64,000 bases of DNA, taken from assembly GCA_902801205.1 (NCBI GenBank), contig CADCHE010000005.1:1-64000 (forward strand), written 5' to 3'. The notes beneath the pieces were generated by a model. The model searched no databases. It saw only the letters and a program-made list of their open reading frames with translations, and was not told the DNA's origin. This document shows, piece by piece, positions 8,741-15,343 of the stretch; the first letter of the stretch is position 1, and each line of letters begins with the position of its first letter. The translations under genes were made by a program, and so were the position numbers. Source of the DNA: an uncultured Bacteroidia bacterium. Its GTDB lineage: Bacteria; Bacteroidota; Bacteroidia; Bacteroidales; UBA932.

Positions 8741-9619
8741 ATGACAGAAAACGGAATGAAAGGGAAAGCGATCATCCTGCTGCACTGCCCGGACCGGCAG
8801 GGCATCATCACGGACGTCACGAAGTTCATCACGGAAAACCATGGGAACATCGTGTACCTCGACCAGCATGTCGACACGGTCGAAAAGCGGCTGTTCATGC
8901 GGATCGAGTGGGAACTGGACCACTTCTATGTTCCCCGCGAAGAGATCCAGCGGCGCATCGACGACCTGTTCGCGGACCGGTACCAGATGCAGTCCAACGT
9001 GTATTTCGACGACGACGTGCCCCGGATGGCGATCTTCGTCAGCCGGATGAGCCACTGCCTGTACGACCTGCTCGCCCGGTACTACGCGGGTGAATGGAAG
9101 GTGGAAATCCCCTGCATCATCAGCAACCATGAAGACCTGCGCGGCGTGGCGCAGCAGTTCGGCATCCCCTATCACGTGATCGTACCCGGGAAGAGCCCGG
9201 AAGAACGCCTTGCGGCGGAGAACCGGACGATGGACCTGCTCCGCAGCGAGCGCGTCAACTTCGTGGTGCTGGCCCGGTACATGCAGATCATCGGCGACCG
9301 GATGATCGCCGCCTACCCGCATCATATCATCAACATCCATCATTCGTTCCTGCCGGCTTTCATCGGCGCCAAACCCTACCACCAGGCCTATGAACGCGGC
9401 GTGAAGATCATCGGCGCGACAAGCCACTATGTCACGGGGGAACTGGACGCCGGGCCGATCATCGAGCAGGACATCGTCCGCATCAGCCATAAGGACACGC
9501 CGGAAAGCCTGGTCCGGAAGGGCCGCGACCTCGAAAAGATCGTCCTGAGCCGGGCCGTCACGGAGCACATCGAACGGAAAATCCTCACATACAAGAACAA
9601 AACCATCATCTTCGGATAG
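8741..9619 (+). CDS. purU: Formyltetrahydrofolate deformylase
   Basis: Hydrolyses 10-formyl-THF to THF and formate, balancing one-carbon pools and supplying formate for purine synthesis. An N-terminal ACT domain (AIILLHCPDRQGIITDVTKF) is followed by a formyltransferase-like catalytic domain: VLARYMQII, then HHIINIHHSFLPAFIGAKPY with the catalytic His, and GATSHYVTGELDAGPIIEQD with the catalytic Asp. The 292-residue length is normal. I took the ATG at 8741; the ATG at 8756 would also leave the ACT domain intact. It lies 7 bp upstream of lpxK, so the two are probably co-transcribed although functionally unrelated. The upstream 240 bp hold only a weak promoter-like TAAATTCG at 8705-8712. Confidence 0.94.
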   Translation: MTENGMKGKAIILLHCPDRQGIITDVTKFITENHGNIVYLDQHVDTVEKRLFMRIEWELDHFYVPREEIQRRIDDLFADRYQMQSNVYFDDDVPRMAIFVSRMSHCLYDLLARYYAGEWKVEIPCIISNHEDLRGVAQQFGIPYHVIVPGKSPEERLAAENRTMDLLRSERVNFVVLARYMQIIGDRMIAAYPHHIINIHHSFLPAFIGAKPYHQAYERGVKIIGATSHYVTGELDAGPIIEQDIVRISHKDTPESLVRKGRDLEKIVLSRAVTEHIERKILTYKNKTIIFG

Positions 9620-9626
9620 TCACGCC

Positions 9627-10766
9627 ATGCTGGACAAGATTCTCCTCGCACCCTATTATCTCACGTTGAAACTGCGGCATTTCCTCTTCGACCACGGCAT
9701 CCGGCGGGTTCACCAGGCGGAAGTTCCGACGATCTGCATCGGCAACATCACCGCCGGCGGCACCGGGAAGACCCCGCACACGGAGATGGTCCTGCGGACC
9801 CTCCTGCGCAGCGACGAGTGGGCGTACAGCAACCTGGCCGTGCTTTCACGCGGACACCGGCGCAAATCGTCCGGGTTCCAGGTCGTGACGCGGGATGGAG
9901 ACGTGGAAGACTTCGGCGACGAACCGCTGCAGATCAAGAAGAAGTTCCCCGGTGTGATCGTCGCCGTCGACCGGAACCGAGTGGAAGGATGCGACTTCCT
10001 CTGCCACCCCGAAAAACTGAAGACTGATAAAAAGGCACGAAAATGCCGCGTGAAGGAGATTGAGCCGGCGGATCTCATCGTCCTGGACGACGCCTTCCAG
10101 TTCCGCGCCCTGAAAGCCACGCTCAACATCCTGCTGGTCGACTACAACCGGCCGGTGCAGAAAGACAGCCTGCTGCCCTTCGGACGCCTGCGCGACCTGC
10201 CCGAGCGCCTCGGAGAAGCCGACATCCTGATTGTGACCAAGTGCCCCGCCTACCTGCAGGACGAGGAGCGGGTACAGTGGGCCGAAGAGCTCCACCTGAA
10301 AGATTACGACCTCGCCACCTGTAAGGGGAAGGACCGGAAAGGGCGGGAGAAACTCCTGTTGTTCTCCGCCATCCGCTATGACGGAATGCTGCCGGTCTTT
10401 CCGGAGGAGGCCGACCGGAGGTACGCTTACGCCCAGAAACTGGTGCTGTTCTCCGGCATCGCCAAGGATACGCCCCTGCGCCGCTACCTGAGCGACAAGT
10501 ATCGGATCGTCAAGCACTTCAGCTTCGCCGATCACCACAAATACACCGCATCGGACATCCGGAAGATTTCCCGGGCGACGGCGGAACATCCGACCGCCGT
10601 CGTCACGACGACGGAAAAGGACAGCCAGCGGATCGAGCGGCTCTCCTGCATTCCCGCGGACCTGCGCACGAAGCTTTTCCAGGTTCCGATCCAGGTCGGA
10701 TTCCTGACCGAGGAAGAGCATGCCCTCTTCGAACAAGCCCTCTTCAATGCCATCAGAAGGGCGTAG
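9627..10766 (+). CDS. lpxK: Tetraacyldisaccharide 4'-kinase (lipid A synthesis)
   Basis: Membrane-associated kinase that phosphorylates the 4' position of the lipid A precursor disaccharide. It contains the family P-loop GNITAGGTGKTPHTEMVLR near residue 35, preceded by an amphipathic N-terminal helix, then NLAVLSRGHRRKSSGFQVV, and the later VLDDAFQFRALKATLNILLV in which DDAFQ is the LpxK signature. The 379-residue length suits Bacteroidota LpxK. Its presence fits a Gram-negative lipid A-bearing outer membrane. It is the last gene of the purU-lpxK unit. A short CAAGCC/GGCTTG inverted repeat in the 38-bp gap before the convergent cassette lacks a T run, so I do not call a terminator there. Confidence 0.93.
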   Translation: MLDKILLAPYYLTLKLRHFLFDHGIRRVHQAEVPTICIGNITAGGTGKTPHTEMVLRTLLRSDEWAYSNLAVLSRGHRRKSSGFQVVTRDGDVEDFGDEPLQIKKKFPGVIVAVDRNRVEGCDFLCHPEKLKTDKKARKCRVKEIEPADLIVLDDAFQFRALKATLNILLVDYNRPVQKDSLLPFGRLRDLPERLGEADILIVTKCPAYLQDEERVQWAEELHLKDYDLATCKGKDRKGREKLLLFSAIRYDGMLPVFPEEADRRYAYAQKLVLFSGIAKDTPLRRYLSDKYRIVKHFSFADHHKYTASDIRKISRATAEHPTAVVTTTEKDSQRIERLSCIPADLRTKLFQVPIQVGFLTEEEHALFEQALFNAIRRA

Positions 10767-10804
10767 ATCCCAGTCCGCAAGCCACGCTCCATCCGGCTTG
10801 ATGG

Positions 10805-12031
10805 TTATGCCTTTTCCCCGAATCGCCTGGCAAGCTCACTGACCTTGTCCGGGGCCGTATTGAATGAAGGCTCGCCTTCCCAGTTGACGGCACCTTCGCC
10901 CAAGACCGAGAACCTCTTGAGCAGCTCACCGGCATAACCCGGCCAATAACGGCTGATCGTCTTCCGATAGACACCGCCCGGATTTCCGACGCCCTTGGTT
11001 GAATAGGCCAAAGGACGGACAATGATATTGCTCACCACGGAGGCGCCGTCTTCCAGGCCGTCGTAAACGTCATATTTCTCGGCCTCTTGTAATGAAATCT
11101 TCTCGGGATCGCCGCCGTCGAGACGCTGATAGAGTTCATCCTCCTTTGCGTTTATCACCCTTGTGCCAATCACCTCGAAGAGACCATGATAGCCGTTCCC
11201 TCCTTTCTTCTGGGGAATGAACGCAAACACGAGATCACCTTTCCGGACCTGCTCGAGAAGAAGCGTACGCCAATACTCCCCATACTCAATAAGGGACAGC
11301 TCCGATATTCCATTCCGGAAAGACTTGATCTGGCTGCCGGGATCAAGGATATTGAAATGCCAGGTTTGCGGCAGGACCTCCGGATCCTGACCGGAAAAGA
11401 CCGGGGGCTGCTCCGAGCGCTCTTCCTCCGTCAACTCACCTTTCTCATCCTCGGCGGGAGCCACCGTAAACGCCCCCCACAATTTTCTGATCTCCTCGCT
11501 GCCGACCTCCTTTTCACACACGGCATCTTTCTTCAGGTCATCCTGAAGAATACCCGTCAATGAGGCGAATGGTCCTGTAAGCTTGGGCATCTCTCCTTCT
11601 TGTTGGATCTTACATATTTCACCGACAATCTCCGTGAAAGGAGCAATCGATTCCGGATGGAGGTAGAAAATCAACTCATTGAACACTTTCCCCCTCAATT
11701 CCCTGAGTTCCTCATCTTCAAGTTTCTCATCAGCAAGTGTTTCCCAAAGCGAAGAGATAAAGGAAGAATAAACCCTGATCTTCTGTTCATGAATCTTGAT
11801 CGCCTTGTCCTTGTTCTCCTGGCTTTCGGTCTGGCCGATCAGGAGAAACATCGTGATGATTGCCGTCAGGCAGGCTCCTATCAAGGCGCCGATGATCTGA
11901 GAAGGGAGGATGGTCCTTCCCGAAAAAAAGATATTCAGTGCCACAAGCATCGCCAGCAAGACGATTGCGAAGATAACCAACCATTTGACCGTCGTCCGCC
12001 AGCTTTCTTTTGCGCCTTTTAAAATATTCAT
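10805..12031 (-). CDS. Two-TM protein with C-terminal PUA/EVE-like domain (cassette gene 3)
   Basis: I recognise no named family. The 408-residue protein has two membrane helices at about residues 17-38 and 45-67, then a charged helical stretch (about 70-200, rich in Glu and Lys). The C-terminal part from about residue 222 contains WRTLLLEQVRKGDLVFAFIP and GLFEVIGTR. That pattern (a tryptophan helix, GD-x-V-x-x-F, then G-x-x-EV) is what I associate with PUA-like EVE domains, which in other proteins read modified bases. The topology suggests a membrane-anchored cytoplasmic sensor or effector. It is the last gene of a three-gene unit, 17 bp after the 73-aa gene. The start is set at MNILKG because the longer reading from 12088 would overlap that gene. 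Confidence 0.6.
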   Translation of the reverse strand: MNILKGAKESWRTTVKWLVIFAIVLLAMLVALNIFFSGRTILPSQIIGALIGACLTAIITMFLLIGQTESQENKDKAIKIHEQKIRVYSSFISSLWETLADEKLEDEELRELRGKVFNELIFYLHPESIAPFTEIVGEICKIQQEGEMPKLTGPFASLTGILQDDLKKDAVCEKEVGSEEIRKLWGAFTVAPAEDEKGELTEEERSEQPPVFSGQDPEVLPQTWHFNILDPGSQIKSFRNGISELSLIEYGEYWRTLLLEQVRKGDLVFAFIPQKKGGNGYHGLFEVIGTRVINAKEDELYQRLDGGDPEKISLQEAEKYDVYDGLEDGASVVSNIIVRPLAYSTKGVGNPGGVYRKTISRYWPGYAGELLKRFSVLGEGAVNWEGEPSFNTAPDKVSELARRFGEKA

Positions 12032-12048
12032 AATCAGTATGTTTCTAA

Positions 12049-12270
12049 TTACCCCAATGTCTCGACATCGAAATCCGCCTTGGTACAAGCGGCTTTGCGG
12101 CAGTCAAAGCCGTATATACGCATATACATCTCCTTCAGCTCATTCGCGCCATTGTCAAAAGGAGAATTGCAATGATGCTCCGTGGTCACGACGACCTCCA
12201 TGTCAGGAGAAAGGACCTCACCATTCACCCGCTTGACCCTTTTGGGTATTACCCTGAAGACCTTTGCCAT
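12049..12270 (-). CDS. 73-aa protein of unknown function (cassette gene 2)
   Basis: The small basic protein starts MAKVFRVIPKRVKRVNGEVL. It has a central SPDMEVVVTTEHHCNSPFD and ends in a short helix plus CRKAACTKADFDVETLG. No signal peptide or membrane segment is present. Three cysteines and a His-His pair are visible, but not in a clear metal-binding spacing. It lies 10 bp after the nuclease gene and 17 bp before the two-TM gene, so it is almost certainly expressed with them. I recognise no family. The tight spacing suggests an accessory or linker subunit. An upstream ATG at 12309 would overlap the nuclease gene and is not used. Confidence 0.6.
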   Translation of the reverse strand: MAKVFRVIPKRVKRVNGEVLSPDMEVVVTTEHHCNSPFDNGANELKEMYMRIYGFDCRKAACTKADFDVETLG

Positions 12271-12280
12271 GACGTGTTTT

Positions 12281-13312
12281 TTACAGCACCATTCCTTCCA
12301 GCCCCGCATCGAGGATCATCCTGGCGAACTGAAGGCCGTCGACAAGGCGCACGCCCGTCTCCTCCGCAAGTCTCCGGGCTTCCTCGGAGAATCCGTCGCC
12401 GCTGGAGATAACCCACAGCGCTGTAGCGTATTCCCCGAAATGATGGTTGGAAGCGTAGCTCTTGATTTGGGTCACCGCCCAATCATCCGTGATGCCTACG
12501 TGTTTCTTGATCTGGATCATGATAGCGAAACCGATATTGTCGAAATAAGCGATCTTGTCGGCATCGCCGTCTTCCGTCGGAGATTCCCCTTTCCACGGAG
12601 TATCGACCCTGGCGCCAAGAGATTCCATATACCATTTTACCAAGTCCTCGAACTTACTGTCATTCTGGATAGTACGGATTTTCTCAAGAACGATCGGGGC
12701 GGCCGACTCCAGAACCGCCTCTTTCAAGTTGATGGGTTTCTGGTCACGGAAAGCGGAGACCGCATCCTCCACCGAAGCGGCCAGATCATCGATATTGGCG
12801 TTCGTCTGTCTGATTTTCATCCTCGAAGAAAGGGCCTGATCGGCGTATTTATCCCTGGGGATGTCTTTCTCCAGGATTTCCACTTTACGGAAGAAACCGA
12901 GGTCTACATAATCCCCTGACTTGTTATAAAGATACCCGTCTTCCTTTCTTGTCACCGGCTCGCCATCGCAATCCACCAGAAGGGCTGGATCTATCGTCTC
13001 AGCGGAGATGACGGTATTGTCGGCGATCCTGCAGACAGAGAAAGAATAAGGTGCCGGTACGATCACGATGTCCCCCTTCTTCATCTCATTGACGAAGCGC
13101 CAAAGATTCCAACGGTTGCGAGGAAGTCCATATCCTTCCTCCTCCATCATCGCGTCGAAGCTGGATGCTCCTGCTCTGATTTTGGCAAGGTTGGACTCCC
13201 CTTCAACGGCAAAGTCGCACCAACCGATAGATAAATAACCTTTCTTGAACAATTCAACGGAGAGAGGCCATGCGTTTCTCCCACCTGTAATGCGATGTAA
13301 CCAGAAATCCAT
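12281..13312 (-). CDS. Mrr-type restriction endonuclease with PUA/EVE-like N-terminal domain (cassette gene 1)
   Basis: The 343-residue protein has two recognisable parts. Residues 1-105 (MDFWLHRITGGRNAWPLS, then MKKGDIVIVPAPYSFSVCRI) look like a PUA/EVE-family reader. Residues about 205-340 look like a PD-(D/E)xK nuclease of the Mrr group: FEDLVKWYMESLGA, an acidic residue in DADKIAYF (D252), the IQIKK core (Q267, K269), and later YATALWVISSGDGFSEEA. Known relatives of this architecture cut DNA carrying modified bases (type IV restriction). I infer that role here from the domains. It heads a three-gene unit with a -7-like box at 13332-13339. The unit is less GC-rich than its neighbours and has no visible methyltransferase, which fits a modification-dependent enzyme. 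Confidence 0.75.
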   Translation of the reverse strand: MDFWLHRITGGRNAWPLSVELFKKGYLSIGWCDFAVEGESNLAKIRAGASSFDAMMEEEGYGLPRNRWNLWRFVNEMKKGDIVIVPAPYSFSVCRIADNTVISAETIDPALLVDCDGEPVTRKEDGYLYNKSGDYVDLGFFRKVEILEKDIPRDKYADQALSSRMKIRQTNANIDDLAASVEDAVSAFRDQKPINLKEAVLESAAPIVLEKIRTIQNDSKFEDLVKWYMESLGARVDTPWKGESPTEDGDADKIAYFDNIGFAIMIQIKKHVGITDDWAVTQIKSYASNHHFGEYATALWVISSGDGFSEEARRLAEETGVRLVDGLQFARMILDAGLEGMVL

Positions 13313-13331
13313 ATGCCATTGCTATTTTTTG

Positions 13332-13339
13332 TAAATATA
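13332..13339 (-). promoter_or_regulatory. Probable -7 box for the three-gene cassette
   Basis: TATATTTA on the minus strand is one mismatch from TAnnTTTG and lies about 20 bp before the nuclease ATG. Confidence 0.4.
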
Positions 13340-13482
13340 ATTCTTTCGTTCGAGCCATTCAGGTCCAAACAAGGTTCATTTGAAGCTGTCCTGACGGGCA
13401 GAGATGATGGCCAGTCCGAGCGGCTGTCAGGAGATAATCCTATGCCCTGGAAACGGTTCTAAATCAGCAACTTCATTGATTT

Positions 13483-13505
13483 CCTTCCCCGTTTTTCGGG
13501 GAAGG
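13483..13505. other. Perfect 9-bp hairpin upstream of the accessory cassette
   Basis: CCTTCCCCG and CGGGGAAGG are exactly complementary around a TTTTT loop. Neither side carries a convincing T run, so it is not a typical intrinsic terminator. The surrounding 13340-13570 stretch has no credible gene. A second small hairpin (CTGCT GAGT AGCAG) follows near 13518-13531. Confidence 0.5.
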
Positions 13506-13570
13506 AGAATAAGCAAACTGCTGAGTAGCAGCCCGTTATCGGTCACAGAACGCGGCACCGGAAAACCTCA

Positions 13571-13641
13571 CCGCCGGGCCGGGATGGGCTTCGTACGGCG
13601 TAGCCGCCCGCGGCTGCGTGAGCGGGAGGGGCCCGGGCGGA
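13571..13641. repeat. Divergent or partial copy of the window's long-hairpin element
   Basis: The segment AGCCGCCCGCGGCT followed by GCGTGAGCGGGAGGGGCCCG is closely similar to the core of the copy at 62463-62579 (GGCCGCCCGTGGCC, then TCGTGAACGGGAGGGGCCCG). The differences in the small inner hairpin are compensatory: A with T here, G with C there. Short outer arms CCGCC-GGGCC and GGCCCGGGCGG can pair with one bulge. The GGGATGG motif that follows the core in other copies precedes it here. The element is followed after 13 bp by a terminator. Confidence 0.5.
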
Positions 13642-13654
13642 CACACAACGGAAA

Positions 13655-13680
13655 AAGGCCGGCCCGCGGGGACCGACCTT
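13655..13680 (-). terminator. Intrinsic terminator of the subtilase operon
   Basis: On the minus strand AAGGTCGGTCCC and GGGCCGGCCTT pair around CGC, with two G-U pairs, followed by a T run (complement of 13652-13656). It closes the four-gene operon that begins at 18674. Confidence 0.7.
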
Positions 13681-13703
13681 CTTAAACAAAAACCTTCAGC
13701 GGG

Positions 13704-14408
13704 TTATTTCCCGACGATGAAGTCCGCGATCTGGAGCAGGCTCTCAGGCTCGTTCCACTTGATCTTGTGTTCCTTCTGCCAGGCCTTCCAGGCATCCTTC
13801 CGGTCCTGCGGGAGCCAGTCGGAAACACCCTTCTTCGTCGCAACGACATTCTGGCCGCCGGCGATCACGTAGTTCTTCGTGATCAGTTCGAAAGAACGAC
13901 CGGAATTCTTGGAAGCCGCCAGGGCCGCCTCGGTCTTGCCGGTCATGTTCTGGAGCTCCAGCACGGAGACCTTCGCCTCCGCCTGCTGCTTGGCCGTCGT
14001 CTGGAACGCCTGGTCCGACGTGCCGCGGTAGTCCACGGAAGGATTCCGGGCCGCATACTGCTTCTTCGGAACATCCAGGTCACCAAGGACTTCCTCCACG
14101 ACACAACCGTTCTCACCGGCAACCAGCACCTTCACCAGCGAACCGTCCATGTTGACGTATTTGTCCGCACCGATCTCGACATCGATCACTTCCACCATCA
14201 AGGCCTCACGAACGACACCGCCCGCATCCTGATAATGGAGGTTCCCTTTGAAAAGGTGGATATTCACTTTCTGTTTCGCAGCCGCTTTGTCCTTGTAGTG
14301 GACAATCCCTTCCTGGAACTCCGGGAAGAGATAGGGCCAGGTAGTCGTCTGCGCAAAGGCAGCGGTGCCCAGCGCCAGCAGAATCATCAGCGTAAAAAAC
14401 TTTTTCAT
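13704..14408 (-). CDS. Secreted protein, paralogue of the operon's first gene; unknown function
   Basis: The 234-residue protein has a clear signal peptide (MKKFFTLMILLALGTAAFAQ). It is a paralogue of the product of 18018-18674. Both share a WPYLFPEFQEG / YPYLYSEFQDG opening, a middle region with VEIG and NGCVVEEVLGD / NGCVVAEIIGN, and a near-identical end (HKIKWNEPESLL / HKIKWNNPQSLL). I recognise no functional domain. No lipobox is present, so it should be periplasmic or exported. It is the last gene of an operon with a T9SS subtilase and a PorV/PorQ-like barrel, 11 bp after the latter, and is followed by a good terminator. The bracketing of the cargo by two paralogues suggests a role tied to it. 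Confidence 0.75.
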   Translation of the reverse strand: MKKFFTLMILLALGTAAFAQTTTWPYLFPEFQEGIVHYKDKAAAKQKVNIHLFKGNLHYQDAGGVVREALMVEVIDVEIGADKYVNMDGSLVKVLVAGENGCVVEEVLGDLDVPKKQYAARNPSVDYRGTSDQAFQTTAKQQAEAKVSVLELQNMTGKTEAALAASKNSGRSFELITKNYVIAGGQNVVATKKGVSDWLPQDRKDAWKAWQKEHKIKWNEPESLLQIADFIVGK

Positions 14409-14419
14409 CTATACAAAGT

Positions 14420-15343
14420 TTAGAAAGAATAACCTAACGTAATACACAACGACCCGCCAACCGTCTCGGAGGCAAGCAGATAGGCCGCATCAAAAACCAG
14501 GCCTGCGACATGGACGCCGAGTCCCAGCGAAGCATAGGTAGGGACCGCCTTGGCCGCATCGCCGTAGTGGAAACCAGCCCGAACGAAGGCCAGCTGCTTG
14601 AAAGCGTATTCGGCGCCGACGCCCGCCATCAAGCCGCCGGAGAAGAGGTAGTCCGCCTCAGCACCGAGCGTAACGGCCGAAGCCGACGCATCACCCAGGC
14701 CATAAGAAACACCTGCGCGCGCCAGGGTGGGCTGCGCATGGCTGCCGCTTCCGTAGTCGGCCCCGCCACCCAGGTTGCAGACCGAGAAGCCGGCCCGGAG
14801 CGCATCCTGGCTATAGGCCAGGGAGACGTCCGCACCGAACACACTGGCCTTGGCATCCTTGGCCAGCGAGGAAGAAGTCATCTTCGCCGATACGCCGACG
14901 GAGAAATGGTCGGAGAGGGCGAACGCACCGCCCAGGCCGAGGGTCGATTCCTTCGGCGAGAACGTACCGTTGACCTGGCTCTCGGCGCCCAATTCGTTGA
15001 CGACCGTATATTCCGGCATCGCGAAATTCCGGGCGGTCAAGCCGAACGACAGGCGGTCGGAAGCCTTGAAAGAGACACCGGCGCCCAGCACTTTGTCATT
15101 GGCGAAAGAGGGCTGCCACATCCCGTAGGAAACCGCAGCGGCAAGACGGCCGTCCTGGAAAGGAAGCATCGCCGCGTTGTTCTCGAGCGACCAGGCTCCC
15201 GGACGCGCCGCGACCGCCAGGCCGCCGGTTCCCGCCACGGCGCCGTCGGCGCTCACCAGCAGGGAAGGAAGCGTCTGGGCGGAAAGCCCGACGCTGACAA
15301 AAGCGAAAAAGAGGATATGGAGGAATCTTTTCATGGCTGTCAT
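14420..15343 (-). CDS. PorV/PorQ-like outer-membrane beta-barrel protein
   Basis: After a signal peptide (MKRFLHILFFAFVSVGLSAQ) the protein reads as the FadL-fold barrel family used by type IX secretion: PSLLVSADGAVAGTGGLAVA, then SLENNAAMLPFQD near the N-terminus, alternating glycine-rich strands, and a C-terminal aromatic (LGYSF). PorQ- and PorV-type proteins hold or shuttle T9SS cargo at the outer membrane. The neighbouring gene encodes a T9SS cargo, so this is likely its dedicated partner or a PorQ homologue. The ATG at 15343 overlaps the subtilase stop (ATGA), arguing for coupled translation; MKRFL at 15334 is the alternative. The length of about 305 residues is on the short side for PorV. 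Confidence 0.78.
   Translation of the reverse strand: MTAMKRFLHILFFAFVSVGLSAQTLPSLLVSADGAVAGTGGLAVAARPGAWSLENNAAMLPFQDGRLAAAVSYGMWQPSFANDKVLGAGVSFKASDRLSFGLTARNFAMPEYTVVNELGAESQVNGTFSPKESTLGLGGAFALSDHFSVGVSAKMTSSSLAKDAKASVFGADVSLAYSQDALRAGFSVCNLGGGADYGSGSHAQPTLARAGVSYGLGDASASAVTLGAEADYLFSGGLMAGVGAEYAFKQLAFVRAGFHYGDAAKAVPTYASLGLGVHVAGLVFDAAYLLASETVGGSLCITLGYSF

Noticed and set aside
10767-10804. CAAGCC/GGCTTG inverted repeat as a terminator between lpxK and the accessory cassette
   Set aside because: The stem is only six pairs and no T run follows on either strand.
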